Assembly (NCBI GenBank): GCA_045617525.1
Contig: JAZLIT010000204.1
Coordinates: 1-20,302, forward strand
Source of the DNA: JAZLIT01 sp045617525
Lineage (GTDB): Bacteria; Bacillota; Bacilli; Bacillales_A; Planococcaceae
Reading direction: 5' to 3'
Length of the DNA stretch: 20,302 nt
Under the pieces are notes generated by a model. That model worked only from the letters and a program-made list of their open reading frames with translations, did not search any database and had not been told where the DNA came from. A program made the translations under genes and the position numbers. Positions 5,649 to 13,104 of the stretch are shown piece by piece (position 1 is the first letter of the stretch; each line of letters opens with the position of its first letter).

Positions 5649-7650
5649 TCAAAAGGAACAACTACATGAAGAGAATGAAGCATTAACAGCTGAGCAGCAG
5701 CAAGCGCTCTTAGAGAAATATGATATCGAATCAAATACGCGTAAGATTAAAGGTATCATGCATTGGGTTATTTTCCTTGGTTTATTAGCATTTTCTCTTT
5801 TCCAATTGTATACGGCAATTGAAGGGCAATTTACGGCGTATATTCAGCGTACAATTCACTTAGGCTTTGCTTTAACATTTATTTTCCTATTGTATCCATC
5901 ACGTAAAAAAGGGAACAAATTAATTATACCTTGGTATGACTACTTATTAGCGATTACGTCAATTATCGTGGGTTCGTATTGGACACTTAACTATAAGCGT
6001 CTTGTGCAAAACTTAGGGGGCGTTGAAGGTCTAGATTTTTACATCGGACTTGCGGCAATCTTATTAGTATTAGAAGCAGCTAGACGTGCAGTGGGCTTAC
6101 CAATTACCATGATTGCGGGTGGATTTTTCATCTACGGTTTATACGGTAATTACTTCCCAGGTTTTTTAGCGCATCGTGGTCAATCGTTAGAAAATTTAAC
6201 ACATTTAATGTTCTACACGACGGACGGGATTTTAGGGACGCCACTTAGTGTATCAGCCACATATATTTTCGTATTCTTGTTATTCGCCGCGTTTTTAGTG
6301 AAAACAGGTGTAGGACAATACTTTAATGATTTGGCCGTTGCATTTGCAGGGAAGCTGGTTGGTGGTCCTGCAAAAGTAGCGATTTTCTCATCAGCACTAC
6401 AAGGAACAATTTCAGGTTCATCTGTGGCGAATGTTGTAACATCTGGATCGTACACGATTCCAATGATGAAAAAACTAGGCTATAAAAAAGAATTCGCAGG
6501 TGCCGTTGAAGCGGCCGCATCAACCGGTGGCCAATTAATGCCCCCAATCATGGGTGCAGCTGCATTCTTAATGGTGGAGTTTATTGGGCGTGGCATTACG
6601 TATTGGGATATTGCAAAAGCTGCAGCAATTCCAGCTTTACTTTATTTCACTGGTATTTGGATTATTACGCATTTTGAAGCGAAGCGTTTAGGCTTAAAAG
6701 GTTTGTCGGATGAAGAAATGCCAAGTAAAAGGGAAGTATTGAAGAAAATTTATTTACTATCACCAATCGTTTTAATCATCGTATTAATGGTAGCGGGTCA
6801 ACCTGTTATGCATGCTGCTTTATATGGTGTACTAGCTTGTATTATTGTAGGTGTAATTAACCCGGATGTTAAAATTGGGGTTGTTGAAATTATTCAAGCG
6901 CTTGTTGATGGTGCACGCTCTGCGTTAAGTGTTGCTGCTGCAACTGCGTGTGCGGGTATTATTGTAGGTGTTGTAGTTAAGACGGGTCTAGGCTTATCTT
7001 TAGCTACGAGCTTAGTGAAGCTTGCAGGTGGAAGCATTATATTAACGTTAATGCTTGTAATGATTGCTTCTTTAGTCTTAGGAATGGGTGCGCCGACGAC
7101 GGCAAACTATGTTATTACGTCGACGATTGCAGCACCTGCAATTATTACTTTATTAGCGCCGGATACACCACAAGCAGCGATTCCAATTGTTGTACTATTA
7201 TCTGCACATTTCTTCGTATTCTATTTTGGTATTATTGCAGATATTACGCCCCCCGTCGCCCTGGCTGCCTTTGCGGCGGCTGGTATATCGGGTGGAGATC
7301 CAATCAAAACAGGTTTCAATTCAGCTAAATTAGCAATTGCAGCGTTTATAATTCCATATATTATTGTACTATCACCAGAAATTTTAATGATTGATGTATC
7401 AGTACTTCAAATTATATGGATTATCCTTACTGCAATTCTTGGGATGATTGCAATCGGTGCTGGGATTGTTGGGTACTGGTATCGAAAAGTAAAGTGGTTC
7501 GAACGTATTATTTTAATCGGTGCGGGTTTAGCCATGATTTACCCTGAATCAATTTCAGATATTAGTGGTTTAGTTGTATTAGGTATTATGTTTGCAATTC
7601 AGTTGTATACAAAAGATAAAGATGTTGAAAAATTACCTGCCACTGCATAA
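5638..7650 (+). CDS. TRAP transporter permease, fused 4TM/12TM (DctQ-DctM) type
   Basis: A 670-residue integral membrane subunit that joins the small (DctQ-like) and large (DctM-like) TRAP membrane components in one chain, as is normal for TAXI systems. After a charged Gln/Glu-rich N-terminus there are about four helices to residue 165, then the DctM part. Visible signatures are ISGSSVANVVTSG (about 258-270), GGQLMPPIMGAAAF (about 296-309), GMGAPTTANYVI (about 482-493) and DITPPVALAAFAAAG (about 535-549). Substrate uptake is driven by an ion gradient, usually Na+. The start at ATG 5638 overlaps the end of the DUF1850 gene. A few codons around 7246-7275 are more GC-rich than the rest, which I regard as local variation. 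A terminator follows at once. Confidence 0.93.
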   Translation: MTNNQKEQLHEENEALTAEQQQALLEKYDIESNTRKIKGIMHWVIFLGLLAFSLFQLYTAIEGQFTAYIQRTIHLGFALTFIFLLYPSRKKGNKLIIPWYDYLLAITSIIVGSYWTLNYKRLVQNLGGVEGLDFYIGLAAILLVLEAARRAVGLPITMIAGGFFIYGLYGNYFPGFLAHRGQSLENLTHLMFYTTDGILGTPLSVSATYIFVFLLFAAFLVKTGVGQYFNDLAVAFAGKLVGGPAKVAIFSSALQGTISGSSVANVVTSGSYTIPMMKKLGYKKEFAGAVEAAASTGGQLMPPIMGAAAFLMVEFIGRGITYWDIAKAAAIPALLYFTGIWIITHFEAKRLGLKGLSDEEMPSKREVLKKIYLLSPIVLIIVLMVAGQPVMHAALYGVLACIIVGVINPDVKIGVVEIIQALVDGARSALSVAAATACAGIIVGVVVKTGLGLSLATSLVKLAGGSIILTLMLVMIASLVLGMGAPTTANYVITSTIAAPAIITLLAPDTPQAAIPIVVLLSAHFFVFYFGIIADITPPVALAAFAAAGISGGDPIKTGFNSAKLAIAAFIIPYIIVLSPEILMIDVSVLQIIWIILTAILGMIAIGAGIVGYWYRKVKWFERIILIGAGLAMIYPESISDISGLVVLGIMFAIQLYTKDKDVEKLPATA

Positions 7651-7663
7651 GTGAGTGCGTGGG

Positions 7664-7715
7664 GGACCCTATAAAATCTCAGGACGTGTGCCTGTATATT
7701 TTATAGGGCCTTTTT
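7664..7715 (+). terminator. Terminator of the TRAP transporter operon
   Basis: CCCTATAAAAT (7667-7677) pairs perfectly with ATTTTATAGGG (7698-7708), the stem is extended by a GG/CC pair, and five T residues follow (7711-7715). Confidence 0.85.
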
Positions 7716-7760
7716 CATTATAATGAAGATATGAGTAATTTTAAGAAATGAGGATTTAAG

Positions 7761-8549
7761 ATGAAAATCGGCTGTATTCAATTAAATGTACGTTACGCTA
7801 AAGTGGAAGAGAATTATACACATGCAGAAGCATTAATTCGCGAGGCAGCGGCAGAGGGCGCAGAAATCATTGTGCTTCCTGAGATGTGGAATACAGGCTA
7901 TGCGCTGAAGCAATTACCAGAGCTTGCTGATGTAGATGGTACGCGCACAAAAGCTTTTCTAGAGACGCTTGCGAGTGAATTACAGGTGCATATTGTTGGC
8001 GGTTCTGTGGCCGTAAAGCGTGGCGAAAAATTTTATAATACGATGTATACGTTTAATCGTGACGGGGAACTTGTTGGCGAGTATAGCAAGGTACATTTAT
8101 TCCGCCTTTTAGAGGAGCATCTTTATTTAGAGGCTGGCGATACGATGAATAATTTTGAGCTAGATGGACTAGAGGCTGCCGGTGTTACTTGCTACGATAT
8201 CCGTTTCCCAGAATGGCTACGTGCGCATGCATTGGCGGGGGCAAAAGTATTATTCGTGCCTGCACAGTGGCCTACTGAGCGCATAGATCATTGGAAAACT
8301 TTATTACAAGCACGAGCAATTGAAAATCAGTGCTTCGTCATCGCAGTAAATCGAACTGCACGTAACCCTGAAAATTATAATGGTCAATCGATGATTATCG
8401 AGCCCTGGGGTGAGGTACTTTGGACTGGTGCAGCAGATGAGGAGCTTGCAGTTATTGATGTTGATTTCACTAAAGTGGAGGCAGTGCGCGAACGGATTCC
8501 TGTATATGCAGATCGCCGACCGAATTTATATGGCAAGGTGACAAACTAA
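7761..8549 (+). CDS. Nitrilase-superfamily carbon-nitrogen hydrolase (probable omega-amidase type)
   Basis: A 262-residue cytoplasmic amidase. The catalytic triad of the family is complete: Glu41 in LPEMWNTGY, Lys110 in YSKVHLF and Cys144 in CYDIRFPEW. The length and the CYDIRFPEW context are closest to the YafV/MtnU (YkrU) group, whose known members act on omega-amides such as 2-oxoglutaramate; the substrate here is not proven. No methionine-salvage genes are nearby, so an mtnU label would be unsafe. The start is ATG 7761, with a weak AGGA 6 nt upstream. The gene lies between two terminators and is probably monocistronic, so any functional tie to the TRAP transporter upstream is only positional. 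Confidence 0.85.
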   Translation: MKIGCIQLNVRYAKVEENYTHAEALIREAAAEGAEIIVLPEMWNTGYALKQLPELADVDGTRTKAFLETLASELQVHIVGGSVAVKRGEKFYNTMYTFNRDGELVGEYSKVHLFRLLEEHLYLEAGDTMNNFELDGLEAAGVTCYDIRFPEWLRAHALAGAKVLFVPAQWPTERIDHWKTLLQARAIENQCFVIAVNRTARNPENYNGQSMIIEPWGEVLWTGAADEELAVIDVDFTKVEAVRERIPVYADRRPNLYGKVTN

Positions 8550-8550
8550 A

Positions 8551-8602
8551 AATCGACAGTTGGAACTGCTTTCCATATAGCAGGTTCAATTGTTGATTTT
8601 TT
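8551..8602 (+). terminator. Terminator of the nitrilase-family gene
   Basis: A 20-bp stem (8551-8570 with 8579-8598) containing several G-U pairs and one mismatch is followed by a T-rich tract from 8597. Confidence 0.75.
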
Positions 8603-8622
8603 ATTTTCTGAAGAAGTTTTGC

Positions 8623-8651
8623 TTGTTATTAAATTAATAAAGATTTAAAAT
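8623..8651 (+). promoter_or_regulatory. Promoter of the UvrX-like polymerase operon
   Basis: TTGTTA (8623-8628), a 17-nt spacer and TAAAAT (8646-8651). The LexA box follows at about the transcription start. Confidence 0.6.
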
Positions 8652-8653
8652 AA

Positions 8654-8665
8654 GAACAAATGTTC
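8654..8665. promoter_or_regulatory. LexA (DinR) SOS box
   Basis: GAACAAATGTTC is a perfect match to the core GAAC-N4-GTTC of the Bacillus SOS box. It lies 2 nt after the -10 of the polymerase operon, where bound LexA would block transcription until DNA damage. Confidence 0.85.
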
Positions 8666-8689
8666 CTGCGCGAAAAGGGGTGAATGCGG

Positions 8690-9943
8690 ATGTATGAAGA
8701 TGCACCACAACGGTCGATGATGTGTATTGATATGATGAGCTTTTATGCGAGCTGTATTGCGCTTATTGAAAACTTAGATGTTGAGAAAGTGCCGATTGCT
8801 GTCATTGGGAATTTTCAGCAAAAGGGAAGTGTCGTGCTTGCGGCATCACCCCCGATGAAAAAGCGCTTTAAAATTAAGACGGGTTCGCGCTATTTTGAAA
8901 TTCCTCCGCATCCAGATATCCGAATTTTTGAGCCAAGGATGGAGTTTTTTGTGACAATGTCGATGGAAATTACGCGTCTTCTGAATGAGTTTGTGCCGAA
9001 GGAGGCGCTTCATGTATATAGCGTTGATGAGTGTTTTGTGGATTTAACTGGAACAGAGAATTTATGGGGGCCACCAGAAGGAACAGCCCAGTATATTCAG
9101 AGTCGGATTTATGACCAATTTCAGATACCCAGTTCAGTTGGAATGGGGCCAAATATGCTAATGGCAAAGCTAGCACTCGATTTAGAAGGGAAAAAGAAGA
9201 GGTTTGCAAAGTGGACCTATGATGATGTGCCGCAGAAATTATGGCCAATACAGCCGCTTTCTAAAATGTGGGGAATCGGACGGAAAACAGAAAAATCACT
9301 TCATAGTATGGGTATTTTTTCGGTCGGAGATTTAGCGCATGCAGACTTAAATGCTTTAGAAAAGCGCTTCGGTGTTATGGGGAATCAGCTCTACTATCAT
9401 GCATGGGGAATCGATCATTCTAAAATGGGTGCACCGATTATTCAAGGGCAAGTCAGTTATGGCAAGGGGCAGATGCTCATGCGCGATTATCGCAGTCAAA
9501 AGGAAATTTCAATTGTGTTATTGGAAATGTGTGAGGATGTGGCGAGAAGAGCGCGTGAAGCAAAAAAAGTAGGGCGTACGATTTCTTTAGGGCTCGGCTA
9601 CAGTAAAGATGCATTTGGCGGCGGCTTTCATCGTGCGCAAACGATAGAAGAACCCACAAATGACACAATGAAAATTTACAACGTTTGCAAAGTGTTGCTA
9701 AAGCAATTTTACGATGAACGACCAGCGCGGCAAATAACGGTGACCCTTTCGAATGTAGAAAATGAATATGCTATTCAGCTGGATCTATTTGATGATCAAC
9801 GTCTAAAAAAACGGCAGCTTAGCACAGCTATGGACGCAATTCGTTCGAAATACGGCGCTACATCTTTATTACGTGCAGTATCCTATACAGAGGCGGGCAC
9901 GGCAATTGGGCGCAAAGGCTTATTAGGAGGGCATAAAAAATAG
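8690..9943 (+). CDS. Y-family DNA polymerase, UvrX/YqjW type (SOS translesion polymerase)
   Basis: An error-prone lesion-bypass polymerase of the UmuC/DinB superfamily (417 residues), closest in type to B. subtilis YqjW and SP-beta UvrX. The first catalytic aspartate is Asp14 in CIDMMSFYASC; this subgroup lacks the second Asp of the DinB motif IDMDSF. Asp113-Glu114 in SVDECFVDL complete the metal site. The helix-hairpin-helix region (MWGIGRKTEKSLHSMGI) and little-finger domain follow. QLDLF at residues 363-367 is a canonical beta-clamp binding motif. ATG 8690 is preferred: AAAAGGGG (8673-8680) is 9 nt upstream, whereas it is only 3 nt from ATG 8684. A LexA box sits at the promoter, and a YolD-like gene follows after 12 nt. 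Such cassettes are often mobile, but nothing here shows recent transfer. Confidence 0.9.
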   Translation: MYEDAPQRSMMCIDMMSFYASCIALIENLDVEKVPIAVIGNFQQKGSVVLAASPPMKKRFKIKTGSRYFEIPPHPDIRIFEPRMEFFVTMSMEITRLLNEFVPKEALHVYSVDECFVDLTGTENLWGPPEGTAQYIQSRIYDQFQIPSSVGMGPNMLMAKLALDLEGKKKRFAKWTYDDVPQKLWPIQPLSKMWGIGRKTEKSLHSMGIFSVGDLAHADLNALEKRFGVMGNQLYYHAWGIDHSKMGAPIIQGQVSYGKGQMLMRDYRSQKEISIVLLEMCEDVARRAREAKKVGRTISLGLGYSKDAFGGGFHRAQTIEEPTNDTMKIYNVCKVLLKQFYDERPARQITVTLSNVENEYAIQLDLFDDQRLKKRQLSTAMDAIRSKYGATSLLRAVSYTEAGTAIGRKGLLGGHKK

Positions 9944-9955
9944 GAGGGAAAAACG

Positions 9956-10282
9956 ATGAATCGTGACCGAGGTACGCTCAAATGGAATGCATTAATGTTG
10001 CCAGAGCATGTGAAGTTATTACGGGAATGGCAGGCGGAGGATAATCAAGTAGAGAGACCTGAATTGGAAGAATGGGCAATTATTGAGATGAATGAACGAC
10101 TTCAGCTAGCGATTGCACAGCATTTGCCGATAACAGTGACCTTTTGGGAGGACTATTCACTTCAATATATGACGGGGGGAATTGAACGGTATAATAGCCA
10201 GAATCAGCAGCTGATTTTTTCAAGTAAGGAGACAGTCTATATGAATCAACTTGTACATGTAGACATTGATGCAATACTGTAG
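9956..10282 (+). CDS. YolD-like family protein
   Basis: A 108-residue protein of the YolD-like family, whose members are typically encoded next to UvrX/YqjW-type polymerases and are predicted partners or regulators of them. The N-terminus NRDRGTLKWNALMLPEH is the family signature (R-G-x-x-K-W-x-x-x-M-L-P-E-H). The C-terminal half (TVTFWEDYSLQYMTGGIERYN ... LVHVDIDAIL) has the usual beta-strand pattern. It starts 12 nt after the polymerase stop codon with its own GGAGGG site, so it is cotranscribed under LexA control. Confidence 0.88.
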   Translation: MNRDRGTLKWNALMLPEHVKLLREWQAEDNQVERPELEEWAIIEMNERLQLAIAQHLPITVTFWEDYSLQYMTGGIERYNSQNQQLIFSSKETVYMNQLVHVDIDAIL

Positions 10283-10308
10283 CTGATTCTATGCGTAATT
10301 TCACAAAA

Positions 10309-10344
10309 TAAAAAGTGCTATTCTTTTTTGAATAGCACTTTTTA
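10309..10344. terminator. Bidirectional terminator between convergent genes
   Basis: AAAAGTGCTATTC (10311-10323) pairs with GAATAGCACTTTT (10330-10342) around a T-rich loop. A-rich and T-rich flanks serve both the yolD-like gene (+) and the response regulator gene (-). Confidence 0.88.
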
Positions 10345-10349
10345 TAAAT

Positions 10350-11444
10350 TTACGTTGTTAGTGCCAAACGTAATTCGTCTATCGGATCAATCGATAATTC
10401 ATGATGAAGGCGTTGTACGTAGTCATTATAAAAGTCGGCTGCATCTGTAAATCGGTCAAGTGATTGCAAGGTGCGAATATACTGGAGAGCCTTGTAATCA
10501 TCGTAGGGATCAAGTTGGAAATATCGTTCTAATAATGAAAGTACCTTCAGAGGATTAAGTGCTTCATAATAGTGAATCATTTTCGAAAGTAACATTAAAA
10601 TCTCTTCCTGGTAACTTAAGTTATTCCAGCCATAATGATTATGCACAAATAATTCACCATGATACAATGCAAGAATTTCTTCACATAAGGGGAGTGTTTG
10701 CTCATCGATCTGATGGATTTGCTGTAATAACTGTTCAACTAGTTTAAAGTCAATCGTAGGTGCATGCCAATGAAATATATAGTGATCATCAATCTGTTTA
10801 ATACAATCTGGAAAGCCTAGAGAAGCGAGTAAGTCTCGAATTGATGCAATCGTAGCGTAAAGGGTAAGTCGGGCTTGATGATGATTGGCATCTAACTCAA
10901 AAAGGTCGAGTAAACGATTTCTTTCTATAGGGGTCCCTTCATTCATAATCAAGTAGGCGAATAGTTCTTTTGCTTTTACTGTTTTGAAGGAGACTGGTTG
11001 TTGATCATAAGAGAGCTGAAACTGTTTGAAGGTTTGGATAAAAAAAAGATCTTTATGTAATTGAATTTGTGGGGTTTTTAAAGTGATCTTATGTGATAGG
11101 TGATCTATGGTAGCTCTAAGTTGGGTAATTGTAACAGTGTTCAAGATGTAATCAATCGAGAGCGTCTCGAAAAGTGGCACGATGAAATCATCCGCTGAAG
11201 TAATGAAAATAATTGTAATCTGAGGGAACTCAGTCTGAATCGCCTCTGCAATATCTAGGCTATTCAAGTGGCCAAATGGTAAATCGATAAAGACAACATC
11301 AACACAGAGCTGATGAATTGAAGAAATAGAGAACTGGTGAAGAAGGAAAGCTTTTTCGATAGTAACATTGGGGATTTCTTCAAATTTAGTAGAAGTGATG
11401 GTTGAAGAAAGCTGGTCATCGTTCAATAAAATAGCAGAAAGCAT
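10350..11444 (-). CDS. Response regulator with atypical receiver and SARP/BTAD-type output domain
   Basis: A 364-residue predicted DNA-binding regulator. Residues 1-120 form a CheY-like receiver: Asn8-Asp9-Asp10 at the acidic pocket, Asp54 in VFIDLPFG as the likely phosphoacceptor, and Thr82-Ser83. The conserved switch lysine of the usual K-P pair is replaced: the segment reads YILNTV with Asn102. Residues about 140-225 resemble an OmpR/PhoB-like winged helix (FKTVKAKELFAYLIMNEG, then a recognition region), and about 230-364 form the helical BTAD domain of SARP-type activators (CEEILALYHGELF, YEALNPLKVLSLLERYFQLDP, the family's DPxxE/D motif). The start is preceded by AGAGG on the minus strand. 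No histidine kinase is adjacent, so it is an orphan. TGCTATACT (11525-11533, - strand) is a possible extended -10. Targets are unknown. Confidence 0.82.
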   Translation of the reverse strand: MLSAILLNDDQLSSTITSTKFEEIPNVTIEKAFLLHQFSISSIHQLCVDVVFIDLPFGHLNSLDIAEAIQTEFPQITIIFITSADDFIVPLFETLSIDYILNTVTITQLRATIDHLSHKITLKTPQIQLHKDLFFIQTFKQFQLSYDQQPVSFKTVKAKELFAYLIMNEGTPIERNRLLDLFELDANHHQARLTLYATIASIRDLLASLGFPDCIKQIDDHYIFHWHAPTIDFKLVEQLLQQIHQIDEQTLPLCEEILALYHGELFVHNHYGWNNLSYQEEILMLLSKMIHYYEALNPLKVLSLLERYFQLDPYDDYKALQYIRTLQSLDRFTDAADFYNDYVQRLHHELSIDPIDELRLALTT

Positions 11445-11793
11445 AAATTATCAACCTCTCGTTTTAAGGAATCGTAACTTTTTTAATATAGAGGAACGAA
11501 GTAAATAGAGCAGTTATTAAAAATAGTATAGCATCAATAAAATAAAATTACATAAAAAATAAGCGGATTTAAGGTGAGAAGTACGTACGCAAATTTAAAT
11601 GTCATAATACAATGAAGTAATGTAATTAATCCTATGAATAAAAAAACAGAATCATATGGATATTCGGGTATTGTCTTTTCAATATGAACAACGTATAATT
11701 ATTCTCAGTGAAAACGCATAAGAGTGCATGTTCAAGAGGTTAAGAGTGTCCCTGTGGAATGTACAAATGTTTTGCTTCAGAGGAGGATATAAA
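11445..11793. other. AT-rich divergent intergenic region between the regulator and tdh
   Basis: About 350 nt with no gene. It holds a possible extended -10 for the regulator (11525-11533, - strand), a palindromic GTACGTAC at 11582-11589, the strong tdh promoter at 11671-11699 and an approximately 90-nt tdh leader. An in-frame ATG at 11728 has no ribosome site. I see no riboswitch consensus. Confidence 0.5.
11671..11699 (+). promoter_or_regulatory. Sigma-A promoter of the threonine dehydrogenase gene
   Basis: TTGTCT (11671-11676), an exact 17-nt spacer and a perfect TATAAT (11694-11699). It implies a leader of about 88 nt before ATG 11794. Confidence 0.8.
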
Positions 11794-12741
11794 ATGAAGA
11801 AAATTATCGTAACTGGTGCACTGGGTCAAATTGGCTCTGAATTAGTGGGGAAACTTCGCACTACGTATGGTACGGATAATGTATTAGCAACAGATATTCG
11901 AACGGGAGAAAATAGCGAAGGACCATTCGAATTATTGGATGTGACAGATGGTAAGCGAATGCATGAATTAGCGCATGATTTTGGCGCAGATACAATGATT
12001 CATATGGCAGCATTACTTTCAGCGACAGCAGAAAAAAATCCAGTTTTTGCATGGAATTTAAATATGGGCGGCTTAATGAACTCGCTTGAAGTCTCGCGTG
12101 AATTGAATCTTCAATTTTTTACCCCTAGCTCGATTGGTGCATTTGGTCCATCTACACTGAAGGACAATACGCCGCAAGATACATTGCAACGACCTACAAC
12201 GATGTACGGTGTAAATAAAGTTGCTGGTGAATTATTATGTGACTACTATTACACTCGTTTTGGACTTGATACACGCGGAGTTCGTTTTCCAGGCTTGATT
12301 TCGTATGTCACGCCTCCAGGTGGCGGCACAACGGATTATGCAGTAGATATATATTATAAAGCGGTACAAGAAGGCCGTTATACTTCCTATATTGCAGAAG
12401 GTACATACATGGACATGATGTATATGCCAGATGCCTTGCAAGCCATTATTGATTTAATGGAGGCAGATGGTTCAAAATTACAGCATCGTAATGCATTTAA
12501 TATTTCTGCAATGAGCTTTGATCCATCACAAATTGCAGTAGAAATTAAAAAACATATCCCGACATTTGAAATGTCTTACGAGGTAGATCCAATTCGCCAA
12601 GCAATCGCGGACAGCTGGCCAAATGCAATTGATTCGACAGAGGCGATCGCACAATGGGGCTTTAAAGCAGACTATGACTTAGCGAAAATGACCGTAGAAA
12701 TGCTAGATAAGTTGAACGCTAAAAAACTTAGCGCTTGTTAA
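11794..12741 (+). CDS. tdh: L-threonine 3-dehydrogenase, SDR (UDP-galactose epimerase-like) type
   Basis: An NAD-dependent extended short-chain dehydrogenase (315 residues) of the group that oxidises L-threonine to 2-amino-3-ketobutyrate, the substrate of Kbl; it is unrelated to the zinc-dependent medium-chain Tdh. Visible signatures are the Rossmann motif TGALGQIG (7-14), the acidic end of strand 2 (ATDI, about 32-35), PSSIGAFGPST (111-121) with the catalytic Ser, and Tyr138-x3-Lys142 in MYGVNK. The SDR-Tdh hallmark FPGLISYVTPPGGGTTDYAVDIYY is present. ATG 11794 is chosen because GAGGAGG (11780s) lies 6-7 nt upstream; extension to ATG 11728 adds 22 unlikely residues. It is probably monocistronic with its own promoter and terminator. 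Its partner kbl is on the same strand but far upstream. Confidence 0.9.
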   Translation: MKKIIVTGALGQIGSELVGKLRTTYGTDNVLATDIRTGENSEGPFELLDVTDGKRMHELAHDFGADTMIHMAALLSATAEKNPVFAWNLNMGGLMNSLEVSRELNLQFFTPSSIGAFGPSTLKDNTPQDTLQRPTTMYGVNKVAGELLCDYYYTRFGLDTRGVRFPGLISYVTPPGGGTTDYAVDIYYKAVQEGRYTSYIAEGTYMDMMYMPDALQAIIDLMEADGSKLQHRNAFNISAMSFDPSQIAVEIKKHIPTFEMSYEVDPIRQAIADSWPNAIDSTEAIAQWGFKADYDLAKMTVEMLDKLNAKKLSAC

Positions 12742-12748
12742 TCGAAAT

Positions 12749-12794
12749 AAAGCATTGCTGCAGGATGTAAAAATCCGAGTAGCAATGCTTTTTC
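12749..12794 (+). terminator. Terminator of tdh
   Basis: AAAGCATTGCT (12749-12759) pairs with AGCAATGCTTT (12781-12791), with a smaller GGAT/ATCC hairpin inside the loop, followed by T residues. The A-rich left flank may also help stop the convergent minus-strand gene. Confidence 0.85.
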
Positions 12795-12805
12795 TATTTA
12801 GTGTT

Positions 12806-13012
12806 TTATTTAGTAGTTTGTGGTTTCACAAAAAATTGTGTAACCCCAAAATTGAAAAAAGCTAAGACGAGTACAATGCGTAATACAGCCGTGAAATATT
12901 GCCATAATGTCGTAGAATCTTGAAATAAAGTAGGCATATCTCGAACAATGAAAAAAGTAAATACAGCAGCTAGTATAAAAAACATGAGCCCAAGTCCATA
13001 TTTTTTCAGCAA
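12806..13012 (-). CDS. Small two-helix membrane protein of unknown function
   Basis: A 68-residue protein I do not recognise. It has two hydrophobic segments, about residues 8-22 (GLMFFILAAVFTFFI) and 44-62 (FTAVLRIVLVLAFFNFGV), with a short polar loop between, and a basic, Lys-ending C-terminus. The most likely start is TTG at 13012: GGAGG (minus strand, 13024-13020) lies 7 nt upstream. The longer frame from ATG 13027 would have the Shine-Dalgarno as its codons 2-3 and shows no other ribosome site. It sits between the tdh terminator and the queT terminator, in the same direction as queT but separated from it. Base use is ordinary for the window, so I consider it a real but uncharacterised gene. 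Confidence 0.6.
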   Translation of the reverse strand: MLKKYGLGLMFFILAAVFTFFIVRDMPTLFQDSTTLWQYFTAVLRIVLVLAFFNFGVTQFFVKPQTTK

Positions 13013-13063
13013 GTATATTCCTCCCATTATTAGTATTTATTGATAGCATAACATAAATCCCTT

Positions 13064-13097
13064 AAAAAAAGCCGATTGCTAAGTAAGGCAATCGGCT
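13064..13097 (-). terminator. Terminator of queT
   Basis: A perfect 10-bp GC-rich stem (13070-13079 with 13088-13097) is followed on the minus strand by seven T residues (13070-13064). Confidence 0.9.
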
Positions 13098-13104
13098 GAA
13101 AAAG

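Noticed and set aside
11728..11793. ATG 11728 as the start of tdh
   Set aside because: It lacks a ribosome site, adds 22 residues ahead of the Rossmann motif, and the strong GAGGAGG site points to ATG 11794.
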